This document shows, in pieces, positions 11,060 through 19,417 of a stretch of DNA of 64,000 bases (position 1 is the stretch's first letter; every line of letters begins with the position of its first letter). The translations under genes and the position numbers were made by a program. Below the pieces are notes generated by a model, which was not told where the DNA came from, made no database searches, and worked only from the letters and a program-made list of their open reading frames with translations. The DNA comes from Sinorhizobium medicae (GTDB lineage: Bacteria; Pseudomonadota; Alphaproteobacteria; Rhizobiales; Rhizobiaceae), in contig NZ_VITA01000010.1 in assembly GCF_007827695.1 (NCBI RefSeq), positions 1-64,000 on the forward strand. The letters run 5' to 3'.

Positions 11060-11971
11060 GTGAACAAAACGCCCGATCTTCGAATACTTGTCTTGGGGGC
11101 CGCCGCCGGCGGCGGTCTCCCTCAATGGAATTGCGGCTGTCCCAACTGCGCGATGGCGCGCGACCCGGGCTCCGGTCTCAAACCACAGACCCAGTCCTCG
11201 CTTGCAGTGAGCCTCGATGGCGAGGCCTGGGCCGTGTTCAATGCCTCCCCGGACATCCGCCAGCAAATTCACGCCAATCGCCCGCTGCAGCCGCGCCGTC
11301 TGCGCCACAGCCCTATCGAAAGCGTAGTGTTGACGAATGGCGACATCGATCATCTGGCAGGACTTCTCGTCCTGCGGGAGAAGCAGGCATTCGCCTTGTT
11401 TTCGACCGGCGCAGTCGGCAGAATCGTCGCCGACAATCCGGTCTTTCAGGTCCTCGACCCGGAACTGGTTTCGAAAAGGACCATCGAGATCGAGGAGACG
11501 TTCTCGCCGCTCCAAGGGCTCGGAGCACGGCTCTTCGCCGTCCCTGGGAAAGTGCCGCTCTTTCTCGAGAATGGCGAGCCGGACCTGGGCCTTGAGGGCG
11601 AGCATACGGTCGGCGTCGAATTGGCCGCTGCAGGCAAGCGCGTTTACTACGTTCCCGGTTGCGCCGTGATGACGGATGCGCTCGCCGCGCGCCTGCGAAA
11701 TGCCGATGCAGTGTTCTTCGATGGTACGCTCTACAGTGACGACGAGATGATTCAAACCGGTATGGGCCGCAAGACCGGCCGTCGCATGGGCCACATGCCC
11801 ATCGACGGCGAAGGCGGCAGCCTCGATGCACTCGGTACCTTGAACATCCGCAGAAAGATCTATGTCCATATCAACAACACCAACCCGATCTGGCGGGCCG
11901 GCAGCGAGCGCGAGCGCGTCGAGGCACAGGGCTTCGAGATCGGCTACGACGGAATGGAGGTCCGGCTGTGA
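11060..11971 (+). CDS. pqqB: PqqB, metallo-beta-lactamase-fold PQQ protein
   Basis: A 303-residue protein of the metallo-beta-lactamase fold needed for PQQ synthesis, thought to hydroxylate the Tyr-derived intermediate. Visible family features are LGAAAGGGLPQWNCGCPNC at the N terminus, with its Cys cluster, and NGDIDHLAGLL as the reduced metal site. Length is normal. The stop overlaps the pqqC start by four bases. Confidence 0.95.
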   Translation: MNKTPDLRILVLGAAAGGGLPQWNCGCPNCAMARDPGSGLKPQTQSSLAVSLDGEAWAVFNASPDIRQQIHANRPLQPRRLRHSPIESVVLTNGDIDHLAGLLVLREKQAFALFSTGAVGRIVADNPVFQVLDPELVSKRTIEIEETFSPLQGLGARLFAVPGKVPLFLENGEPDLGLEGEHTVGVELAAAGKRVYYVPGCAVMTDALAARLRNADAVFFDGTLYSDDEMIQTGMGRKTGRRMGHMPIDGEGGSLDALGTLNIRRKIYVHINNTNPIWRAGSERERVEAQGFEIGYDGMEVRL

Positions 11972-12738
11972 CGACGGCAGATGACAGACAAGCTTTCCAT
12001 GCCCGTCTGCTGGAGATCGGCAAGCAGCGCTACCACGACAAGCATCCGTTTCATGCCATGCTTCATAGCGGCGGCTGCACGACGACACAGGTCCGCGCCT
12101 GGGTGATCAACCGTTACTATTATCAAAGCCGCATTCCCATGAAAGATGCGGCCTTCATGTCGCGTTGCGATGATCCCGATCTGCGCCGCGCCTGGCGCTC
12201 CCGCATCGAAGATCACGACGGCGACGTCGAAGAGGGCGGCGGCATCCGTCGCTGGCTGCGTCTTGCCGAGGCGGTCGGGCTAGATCCGACTTACGTCGCA
12301 TCGACCAAAGGCGTCCTGCCGTCGACCCGGTTTGCCGTGGATGCCTATGTGTCCTTCGTGCGTGAGAAGCCGCTTCTCGAGGCGGTTGCATCCTCCCTGA
12401 CGGAGCTTTTCGCGCCCAGGATCCACTCGGAGCGCATTGCCGGTCTGCTGGAGCATTACGCCTTCGCCGACGAGTCGGCACTGGCCTATTTCCGCCAGAG
12501 ACTGGCTGAGGCGCCCCGGGACGTCGAATTCGGACTGGCTTTTGTCCTCGACCGTGCCGACACGCGCGAAAAACAGGATGCCGCCGCTGCGGCGCTTGCG
12601 TTCAAGACGGATGTTCTTTGGTCCCAGCTCGACGCGCTTTATTCGGCTTACGTCTCGCCGGGGCGCATTCCACCGGGAGGCTGGGATGGCACGGAAGGGG
12701 TCGTGCGGGAGCCGAGAGCGCGGGAGGCAGCGGAATGA
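11968..12738 (+). CDS. pqqC: PqqC, pyrroloquinoline-quinone synthase
   Basis: A 256-residue cofactorless oxidase of the TENA/haem-oxygenase-like fold, catalysing the last ring closure and eight-electron oxidation to PQQ. Motifs: YHDKHPFHAMLHSG near the N terminus and NRYYYQSRIPMKDAA, both typical of PqqC. The GTG start at 11968 overlaps the end of pqqB, and the stop at 12736 overlaps the pqqD ATG. Confidence 0.95.
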   Translation: MTTADDRQAFHARLLEIGKQRYHDKHPFHAMLHSGGCTTTQVRAWVINRYYYQSRIPMKDAAFMSRCDDPDLRRAWRSRIEDHDGDVEEGGGIRRWLRLAEAVGLDPTYVASTKGVLPSTRFAVDAYVSFVREKPLLEAVASSLTELFAPRIHSERIAGLLEHYAFADESALAYFRQRLAEAPRDVEFGLAFVLDRADTREKQDAAAAALAFKTDVLWSQLDALYSAYVSPGRIPPGGWDGTEGVVREPRAREAAE

Positions 12739-13031
12739 CGGCCGATCAGCCTATGATTTCAGGATCGAGCGTCGTCAAGCTGGCGCGAGGGGTTAGGCTG
12801 CACGAGGATACGGTTCGCGGCCAGACGGTGCTCCTTGCCCCGGAACGGGCAATGGCGGTGGACGATATAGCCGTCGCAATCGTCCAGGCGCTTGACGGCG
12901 AGAGGACCCTTGATGATATCGCCGCCGGCTTTGCCGAGAAGTTCGACGCCCCGGTCGCAGAGATCGCCGGAGACGTCACGGCGTTCGTGCAGGAGCTTTC
13001 CGTCCGCCGCATGCTGGAGATCGTCCAATGA
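12735..13031 (+). CDS. pqqD: PqqD, peptide chaperone
   Basis: A 98-residue RiPP-recognition protein that binds PqqA and presents it to PqqE. The conserved block includes VRLHEDTVRGQTVLLAPE, and the following helices contain LDGERTLDDIA. The ATG at 12735 overlaps the pqqC stop (ATGA). A longer frame reading back into pqqC is rejected because of this overlap and the family length of about 90-100 residues. The gene ends overlapping pqqE. Confidence 0.93.
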   Translation: MTADQPMISGSSVVKLARGVRLHEDTVRGQTVLLAPERAMAVDDIAVAIVQALDGERTLDDIAAGFAEKFDAPVAEIAGDVTAFVQELSVRRMLEIVQ

Positions 13032-14155
13032 GCGACACAATCGCCCGCCCAGCCGACGCCGTTGTCGCGGCACCACGCGTGCCTCCGCCGATGGCCATGC
13101 TGGCGGAACTGACCCATCGTTGTCCGCTCGCCTGCCCCTATTGCTCCAATCCCATCGCACTGACGCAAGCCAAGGAAGAATTGTCGACCGACGAATGGGT
13201 AGACGTCTTCGCGCAAGCCGCCGATCTCGGGGTCCTGCATCTGCATTTGTCCGGCGGGGAGCCGGCATCGCGCAGAGATCTCGTGGACTTGACGCAGGCG
13301 GCGGGGTCGCTTGGTCTTTACACCAATCTGATCACCTCTGGCGTGGGATTGACAGAGGCAAGGATGAACAGCCTCGCCGAGGCGGGGCTCGACCACATCC
13401 AGCTTTCCATTCAGGGGGTCTCGCCCGAAAGCGCCGATCGGATCGGTGGGTACCGGGGCGGTTATGAACGGAAGATGGCTGTTGCCGGCTGGGCAACGAA
13501 TGCTGCTATTCCGCTGACGTTGAACGCCGTCTGTCACAGGCAGAACATGGGCGAAATCGACGAAATCATCGAGCTTGCGTTTCTGCTGAAGGCGCGGCGG
13601 GTCGAGATCGCGACCGTACAGTTCCACGGCTGGGCCGAGCGGAACAAGGAACTCCTCATGCCGACGCGTGAGCAGGTCGAACGCGCCACCCGAACCGTCG
13701 CCGAAGCGCGCGAAGCCTATCAGGGCATTCTGGTGATCGACTATGTGCCGGCCGATTATTATTCCAAGTATCCGAAAGCCTGCATGGGCGGATGGGGAAG
13801 GGTGGGCCTGAACATCACGCCATCCGGGCGGGTGCTGCCATGCCATGCCGCGGAAACCATTCCGAGCCTCTCCTTCGAAAACGTGCGCGACAGCGCCCTT
13901 TCGAAGATCTGGTACGATAGCGACGCATTCAACGCCTATCGGGGCGAGGACTGGATGCCGGAGCTCTGTCGGAACTGCGACCGCAAGAAGGTGGATTTCG
14001 GCGGCTGTCGCTGTCAGGCGATGACGCTTGCCGGCAATGCCAGTGCGACAGACCCGGTTTGCATCCGATCGCCGCTTCGTGATCGCCTGACGCGGGAAGT
14101 CGAGCAGCTCGCGGCTCCATCGACCACCACCACAAATTATCGTGGTCGGGCGTAG
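13028..14155 (+). CDS. pqqE: PqqE, radical SAM/SPASM enzyme
   Basis: A 375-residue radical SAM enzyme that forms the Glu-Tyr carbon-carbon bond in PqqA. The Cx3Cx2C cluster motif CPLACPYC has Cys32, Cys36 and Cys39. The C-terminal SPASM cysteines are seen in CMGGWGRVG, RVLPCHAAE and CRNCDRKKVDFGGCRCQ. It overlaps pqqD by four bases and ends the operon, followed by a hairpin. Confidence 0.96.
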   Translation: MSDTIARPADAVVAAPRVPPPMAMLAELTHRCPLACPYCSNPIALTQAKEELSTDEWVDVFAQAADLGVLHLHLSGGEPASRRDLVDLTQAAGSLGLYTNLITSGVGLTEARMNSLAEAGLDHIQLSIQGVSPESADRIGGYRGGYERKMAVAGWATNAAIPLTLNAVCHRQNMGEIDEIIELAFLLKARRVEIATVQFHGWAERNKELLMPTREQVERATRTVAEAREAYQGILVIDYVPADYYSKYPKACMGGWGRVGLNITPSGRVLPCHAAETIPSLSFENVRDSALSKIWYDSDAFNAYRGEDWMPELCRNCDRKKVDFGGCRCQAMTLAGNASATDPVCIRSPLRDRLTREVEQLAAPSTTTTNYRGRA

Positions 14156-14169
14156 CCGAAAACAGCTGG

Positions 14170-14195
14170 ATCGCTCCACCGGGCGGTGAAGCGAT
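14170..14195. terminator. Hairpin between convergent pqqE and the tautomerase gene
   Basis: ATCGCT/AGCGAT and CACC/GGTG form a ten-pair stem with one C-A mismatch and a GGGC loop. Its place between two convergent stops suggests a bidirectional terminator, although no T-run is seen. Confidence 0.55.
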
Positions 14196-14201
14196 CAGGC
14201 T

Positions 14202-14441
14202 TCAGGATTTAGCCGCCTCGACACGTTGCCGGCGGTATTGCACTGTCGGAAGGCCTCCCCAGCCCCAGTTGTCGAGATCGACCTCTTCGATCACCACATA
14301 GGTGGATTCCAACGGCTTTTTCAGGACATCCAGAAGCACTTCGCTGACGCCCTTGATGATGGCTGCCTTTTCCTCGGCGGTGACCGAATTGCGGCCGGGC
14401 GCGCTTCCTTCACGGGTAACTTGTACGGTGACGATAGGCAT
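14202..14441 (-). CDS. 4-oxalocrotonate tautomerase-family protein
   Basis: A 79-residue member of the tautomerase superfamily. The start MPIVTVQVTREG leaves Pro1 as the N-terminal catalytic base after Met removal, which fixes the start at 14441. Downstream VVIEEVDLDNWGWGG resembles the cis-CaaD/4-OT group. A longer upstream frame would bury Pro1 and is rejected. It follows the SDR gene by 46 bases on the same strand. The physiological substrate is unknown. Confidence 0.87.
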   Translation of the reverse strand: MPIVTVQVTREGSAPGRNSVTAEEKAAIIKGVSEVLLDVLKKPLESTYVVIEEVDLDNWGWGGLPTVQYRRQRVEAAKS

Positions 14442-14487
14442 TACAGTTTCCTTTGCGAGTCTCGTTCGTGTGTTGCGGATATGCCGG

Positions 14488-15201
14488 TTACCAGCGTCCG
14501 GCGTTCTGGCCGCCGTCGACGTGGAGGATCTCGCCGGTGATGAATCCTGCATTTTCGAGATAGAGGACGGCACCCACGACGTCGCTGATATCGCCCATCC
14601 TGCCAACCGGGTGCAGTGCGGCCAAAGCCGAATGCGTCTCGATCGGATGCATGGGCGTCTTGATTACACCCGGAGAAACGGCATTGACGCGAACACCACT
14701 CCTGGAAAATTCCATCGCCAGCGAACGGGTTACCGCGTTCAGGCCACCCTTCGTCAGAGAGGCAAGTGCGGAGGGCATACCGACCATCGGCTGGTCGACC
14801 AGACTGGTGGTGATGCTGACGATATGACCTGAGCCCTGCTTCAGCATTTCCACGGCTGCGCGCTGGGTGATGTGGAAGAACCCGGCCACGTTCACCCCGA
14901 GATTATGCTCGTAGTCCTCCTGAGTCATCTCGATGAACGGCTTGGCGAGGAAAACGCCGGCATTGTTCACCAGAGAGTCGATGCGGCCGAAGTGCTCGAT
15001 CCCCTCGCGCACGATCCGCTCGGCGGTTTCCGGCTTGCTGATGTCGCCAGCGACCGTATGGATATCCGGGTCGCCGCTCGGCTTGATGGATCTCGAGGTC
15101 GCGACGACGCGGTAGTTCCGGTCTCGATAGGCGCGGACCAATCCGGCGCCGATCCCTTGCGAGGCGCCGGTGACGATGACGACTTTCTGTTCGTTACTCA
15201 T
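14488..15201 (-). CDS. Short-chain dehydrogenase-like protein lacking the catalytic Tyr
   Basis: A 237-residue classical SDR fold with TGASQGIG for NAD(P) binding at 11-18, NNAG at 79-82 and the C-terminal GEILHVDGG. At the active site the usual Y-x3-K is A147-S-L-T-K151, so the catalytic Tyr is replaced by Ala, as checked in the DNA. Lys151 is kept. The protein may act by another residue or be a non-catalytic NAD(P) binder. It is read with the tautomerase gene and downstream of a LysR gene. Confidence 0.88.
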   Translation of the reverse strand: MSNEQKVVIVTGASQGIGAGLVRAYRDRNYRVVATSRSIKPSGDPDIHTVAGDISKPETAERIVREGIEHFGRIDSLVNNAGVFLAKPFIEMTQEDYEHNLGVNVAGFFHITQRAAVEMLKQGSGHIVSITTSLVDQPMVGMPSALASLTKGGLNAVTRSLAMEFSRSGVRVNAVSPGVIKTPMHPIETHSALAALHPVGRMGDISDVVGAVLYLENAGFITGEILHVDGGQNAGRW

Positions 15202-15323
15202 TGGAATGATCCTCTCTCAATCGCAGCGGCCGCTTTCTGCGTCCGCCCTCCGCCCTCGGCGTCGGTGCATTCGAAATTAGATCAGTGCAGACTGTGGGAG
15301 AATTGCCGCAGATTGACGGACAC

Positions 15324-16271
15324 TCATCCGACCTGCGGTATAATCGGCTTGCCCGCCTCCGCTGCCATGCGCGCGAATTCAGAGCGTAGGCGCGGCGCGG
15401 CGAAGTCGACAAAGGCGCGGACCTTCGGCACTGACATTCGGCCCTGCGGTGCCAGAAGATGTGCCGGCAGGGGCGGGTGTTCCGCGCCGGCAAGCACGAT
15501 CTCGAGGCGCCCGTCCCTCACATATTCCGCGACATGATAGGAATAAAGCCGGGTCAGACCGCGTCCGGCAGCTGCCGAAGCGGCGGCGGCGCGCACGCTG
15601 TTGACGATGCATCTCGGCGTGAACTGTACCGTCCTCGGAATGGACGAGCCCATTGCCGGTGTAAAGCTCCAGGACTCAAGACCGAAATTGGTAAATGCCA
15701 GGATCTGATGTTTGGCCAGGTCCGCCGGTTCTTCGATGCGGGGGTGATTGGCAAGATAGCCAGGCGAGGCGACAACGACGCGCCTGACATCTCCCCCGAG
15801 CCGGGTGGAAATGAGCGACGAATCCGCCAGATGGCCGATGCGGAGTGCAACATCCACACCTTCGTCCACCAGGTTTACGAATCGGTCGAGCAGAAGAAGC
15901 CGGGCAGAGACGGTCGGGTAGAGATCGAGGAAGTCGTCAAGCATCGGCCTGAGTATTTCCTCTCCGAGGATCGGTGGTGCAGAGATCGTCAAAATTCCGC
16001 GGGGGGCGGAACTCTCGCCCCCTGCAAGCATGTCCGCTTCTTCCAGGTCAGTCAGCACCCGGCGGCAGGCGGCCGCATAGCGCTGGCCTGCTTCGCTCAG
16101 CTTGAGGGTGCGGGTCGTACGGTGCAGGAGTTCAACCCCTACATGCGCCTCCAGGAAGCTCAGGGCACGGCTCACCGCCGTCGGCGATCGTTTGAGGCGG
16201 CGGGCCGCGCCGGCGAGGCTACCCTCGTCGATCGCAGCGACGAAGACTTTCATTGCATCAATGCGGTCCAT
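15324..16271 (-). CDS. LysR-family transcriptional regulator
   Basis: A 315-residue LysR regulator: winged helix at about 1-60 (FVAAIDEGSLAGAARRLKRSP) and substrate-binding domain from about 90. The type resembles the DsdC/CrgA-like group common next to SDR and oxidoreductase genes. It lies upstream of the SDR-tautomerase pair on the same strand and divergent from the DJ-1/PfpI gene with a 196-base gap. Likely targets are one or both. The effector cannot be told. Confidence 0.9.
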   Translation of the reverse strand: MDRIDAMKVFVAAIDEGSLAGAARRLKRSPTAVSRALSFLEAHVGVELLHRTTRTLKLSEAGQRYAAACRRVLTDLEEADMLAGGESSAPRGILTISAPPILGEEILRPMLDDFLDLYPTVSARLLLLDRFVNLVDEGVDVALRIGHLADSSLISTRLGGDVRRVVVASPGYLANHPRIEEPADLAKHQILAFTNFGLESWSFTPAMGSSIPRTVQFTPRCIVNSVRAAAASAAAGRGLTRLYSYHVAEYVRDGRLEIVLAGAEHPPLPAHLLAPQGRMSVPKVRAFVDFAAPRLRSEFARMAAEAGKPIIPQVG

Positions 16272-16467
16272 TTATTCTGCCGCTCCTCGGGATAGTGATT
16301 GCCTTTGAACGAGTATTCACCCGAAGACGGCAGCTCGCAATAATGGCGCATGGCCGAAGCGAAGGTAATCCCACGGGAGCCTCGCCAATATCCGGCCACG
16401 GCCGGAGAATAGGCTGGCAACCCCGGCGATCCTGCATCTGGAAACGCCGCAACGGAGGAGAATGACC

Positions 16468-17142
16468 ATGAAAATCCTGATGGTTCTGACTTCGCATGAC
16501 CGGCTCGGCGATACAGGCAAGCCGACCGGATTCTGGCTGGAGGAATTCGCTGCACCCTATTACGTGTTCAAGGACGCGGGGGCAGAGGTCACGCTGGCAT
16601 CACCGAAGGGCGGGCAGCCGCCGATCGATCCGAAAAGCGACGAGCCAGCGAGCCAGACTGCGGCGATGGAGCGCTTCAGGGACGACCCCGCCGCGCGGGA
16701 CAGATTGGCAAACACACTGAAGCTCGGTGACGTCAGACAGGAGGGCTACGACGCGGTGTTCTATCCGGGCGGACACGGGCCTATGTGGGACCTCGTCGAA
16801 GACAGGAATTCGATCGCCCTCATCGAAGGCTTCTACGATGCGGGCAAACCGGTCGCGGCCGTCTGCCATGGCCCGGCCGTCCTGACGCGGGTCACGCATC
16901 ACGGCGAGCCCATCGTCAAGGGAAGGCGCGTCACCGGCTTCACCAATTCCGAGGAGGAGGCCGTTCAACTGACGGATGTCGTGCCGTTCCTCGTCGAGGA
17001 CGAATTGAAGCGCCTCGGTGGGCGCTACGAGAAGGCGGAGGATTGGGCGGACTTCACGATCGTGGACGGCAAGCTGGTCACCGGCCAGAACCCGTCTTCG
17101 TCTACGTCGGCTGCCATGGAGTTGCTGAAGCTCCTGCAGTAG
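16468..17142 (+). CDS. DJ-1/PfpI (Hsp31-like) protein
   Basis: A 224-residue class I glutamine amidotransferase-like protein. The nucleophile elbow AVCHGPA has Cys133, and the partner acid is probably Glu25 in GFWLEE. It resembles Hsp31/glyoxalase III-type proteins that handle methylglyoxal or glycated proteins. The ATG at 16468 lies nine bases after GGAGG. An ATG at 16462 is too close to that site. Cytoplasmic, divergent from the LysR gene. Confidence 0.88.
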   Translation: MKILMVLTSHDRLGDTGKPTGFWLEEFAAPYYVFKDAGAEVTLASPKGGQPPIDPKSDEPASQTAAMERFRDDPAARDRLANTLKLGDVRQEGYDAVFYPGGHGPMWDLVEDRNSIALIEGFYDAGKPVAAVCHGPAVLTRVTHHGEPIVKGRRVTGFTNSEEEAVQLTDVVPFLVEDELKRLGGRYEKAEDWADFTIVDGKLVTGQNPSSSTSAAMELLKLLQ

Positions 17143-17418
17143 GCCTTGCCGCGGCCTTGAGCCCTGCGACATAAGTGACCTGAGAAAACCGGTTTGCCGA
17201 TCCCGGTCGCATGCGCTCCGGAAACACCTCGAACCATCCGCCGGGTATGCTCCCGGGAGTGCGCCCGTGCCGTGCGGCCAGGCAAGCGAAACGTAACCTA
17301 TTGTATCTGCCGCTGTGAACCTTACACGCGCATTCAATTGCGGTTCGACGGCTTCACAATCGGGATACATGAGCATCGCATGTCCGCGACTGTGGTTCAC
17401 ACAATCCGGAGAAGATCG

Positions 17419-18465
17419 ATGACAGGCGAATTCAATCTGCCGCGGCGGCGGTTCATGCGAGTGGCGGCATTGGCAGTCGCTGCAGCACAGTTAGGCATGG
17501 GGCGCGCTGCCCTCGCAGAATCGGCGAGGGGGACGTCCATTCCGGCGACAGCGCCGGGGACGAATACATCCTTCGCGGAGATCAAACAGGTCAATGCGGG
17601 TGTCCTCAACATTGGATATGCCGAGGCGGGCAGGCGCGACGCACCCGTCGTCATCCTGCTCCACGGATGGCCCTATGACATTCACACCTATGTCGATGTG
17701 GCGCCTCTGCTTGCAAAGGCGGGCTATCGGGTCATTGTTCCCTATCTGCGCGGCTACGGCACGACGCGCTTTCTTTCGGCAGACACGCCCCGCAACGGCC
17801 AGCAGGCGGCGATAGCCGCGGATATCGTGGCCCTCATGGACGCGCTTGGTCTCGACAAGGCCGTCGTCGCCGGCTGCGATTGGGGTGCGCGAACCGCGAA
17901 CATCATCGCCGCACTCTGGCCGGAGCGCTGCAAGGCGATGGTTTCCGTGAGCGGTTATCTGATCGGCAGCCGCGAGGCCAACAGGATGCCGCTGCCGCCC
18001 AAAGCAGAGCTCGCCTGGTGGTATCAGTTCTACTTCGCCACGGAACGCGGCCGGGCCGGGTACGAACAGCACCGGAATGACTTCGCGCGGCTCATCTGGC
18101 AGCTTGCTTCCCCAAAGTGGGAGTTCGACGACGCGACCTTCGCGCGCAGCGCGGCGGCCCTTGAGAACCCGGACCATGTCGATATCACGATCCACAATTA
18201 CCGCTGGCGGATCAGTCTTGCCGATGGCGAGCGCGAATTTGACGAGCTGGAGGATCGGCTCGCCAGCTTGCCGGTGATAACCGTGCCGACGATCACGCTC
18301 GAGGGCGATGCCAATGGAGCGCCGCATCCGGATCCGGCGGCCTATGCCAAAAAGTTCTCCGGCAAGTACGAGCATCGTTTGATCACCGGCGGCATCGGTC
18401 ACAACCTGCCACAGGAAGCGCCACAGGCTTTCGCCCAGGCGGTCGTGGACGCCGATCGACTCTGA
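17419..18465 (+). CDS. Tat-exported alpha/beta hydrolase (epoxide hydrolase-like)
   Basis: A 348-residue alpha/beta hydrolase. The N terminus has RRRFMR at 9-14, a hydrophobic stretch and AALA-ES near residue 33, which together look like a Tat signal peptide. The mature domain has the oxyanion motif HGWP (82-85) and the nucleophile elbow AGCDWG with Asp154, as in epoxide hydrolases and haloalkane dehalogenases. The start at 17419 is placed after GGAGAAG. A longer reading frame upstream lacks support. The substrate is unknown. Confidence 0.85.
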   Translation: MTGEFNLPRRRFMRVAALAVAAAQLGMGRAALAESARGTSIPATAPGTNTSFAEIKQVNAGVLNIGYAEAGRRDAPVVILLHGWPYDIHTYVDVAPLLAKAGYRVIVPYLRGYGTTRFLSADTPRNGQQAAIAADIVALMDALGLDKAVVAGCDWGARTANIIAALWPERCKAMVSVSGYLIGSREANRMPLPPKAELAWWYQFYFATERGRAGYEQHRNDFARLIWQLASPKWEFDDATFARSAAALENPDHVDITIHNYRWRISLADGEREFDELEDRLASLPVITVPTITLEGDANGAPHPDPAAYAKKFSGKYEHRLITGGIGHNLPQEAPQAFAQAVVDADRL

Positions 18466-18579
18466 CCGCCCGCGGAGCAATGCCTTTGTATCAGACCGTA
18501 TTCGTCCCGTGGTCTGTGAGCATTGGCTTACAATTTCGCCCTGTTGCGAAATATCCCATACATGTGCGGGACGGCATAT

Positions 18580-18639
18580 GTCTCTCGACAGTCGGACGAA
18601 ACGGGAAACGTGCCCGTCCTTCATCGTCAATCGAGAGAC
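18580..18639. repeat. 60-base nested inverted repeat upstream of the VOC gene
   Basis: GTCTCTCGA at 18580-18588 pairs exactly with TCGAGAGAC at 18631-18639. Inside it GGACG (18594-18598) pairs with CGTCC (18615-18619), or alternatively ACGGG (18601-18605) with CCCGT (18613-18617). It lies 39 bases before the VOC start and could be a leader RNA structure or an operator. Confidence 0.5.
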
Positions 18640-18677
18640 AAAAGGCGCCCTGCGCCTCCTGATACAAGGAGAGAAAA

Positions 18678-19337
18678 ATGACCGCTGACAGCACCAGAAA
18701 CGCGCCCGTCGATATGAAGCTCGAAATTGTCGTCGTGCCCGTGTCGGATATCGACCGCGCAAAGGAATTCTATACGAGCCTCGGCTGGCGGCTCGACGCC
18801 GACTTCGCCGGACCCGATGACTACCGCGTGATCCAGTTCACTCCGCCTGGATCCGGAGCCTCGGTCATCTTCGGGAAGCATGTGACCGATGCGGAACCGG
18901 GTTCCGCGCAGGGACTGTACCTGATCGTTTCCGACATCGAGGCCGCCCGCGAGGCGTTGCGGGGTCGCGGTGTCGATATCAGCGAAGTGTTCCACGCCGG
19001 CGATGTGCATGCCGGCAAGGACGAGCCTTACCTGTTCGGACGGCTCAGGGTTGGCGGCCCTGACCCAGAACGCCGCAGCTATCGTTCCTACGCTTCCTTC
19101 CGCGATCCTGACGGTAACGGCTGGCTGCTTCAGGAGGTCACCACGCGACTACCAGGCCGCGTCGACGCCAGTGCCACGACGTTCAGCTCCGCCGCTGATC
19201 TGGCAAGCGCATTCCGCCGTGCGGAGGCGGCTCACGGCGAGTATGAAAAGCAACTCGGACACAGGGACGAGGACTGGCCCGTCTGGTACGCAGATTACAT
19301 TGTCCGGGAGCAATCCGGGGAGCCCCGGCCATCCTGA
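18678..19337 (+). CDS. VOC-family (glyoxalase/bleomycin resistance) protein
   Basis: A 219-residue protein with one vicinal-oxygen-chelate domain at about 10-155: VVPVSDIDRAKEFYTSLGW at the start and FRDPDGNGWLLQEVT at the end, with a likely metal Glu in LLQE. A C-terminal helical extension of about 65 residues (EAAHGEYEKQLG and onward) is beyond the usual domain. AAGGAGAG precedes the start. The function is unknown: dioxygenase, lyase or resistance-type roles all occur in this superfamily. Confidence 0.85.
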   Translation: MTADSTRNAPVDMKLEIVVVPVSDIDRAKEFYTSLGWRLDADFAGPDDYRVIQFTPPGSGASVIFGKHVTDAEPGSAQGLYLIVSDIEAAREALRGRGVDISEVFHAGDVHAGKDEPYLFGRLRVGGPDPERRSYRSYASFRDPDGNGWLLQEVTTRLPGRVDASATTFSSAADLASAFRRAEAAHGEYEKQLGHRDEDWPVWYADYIVREQSGEPRPS

Positions 19338-19363
19338 GCCATGCAGCCCGGATCGACGCAACA

Positions 19364-19391
19364 AAGCGGGGCGGCAGGCGCCGCCCCGCTT
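19364..19391. terminator. Bidirectional terminator
   Basis: AAGCGGGGCGGC (19364-19375) and GCCGCCCCGCTT (19380-19391) form a perfect 12-pair stem around AGGC. It lies between the convergent VOC and histidine kinase genes. Confidence 0.85.
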
Positions 19392-19417
19392 CTCTGTATG
19401 GCGCCGTCGACCATTCC

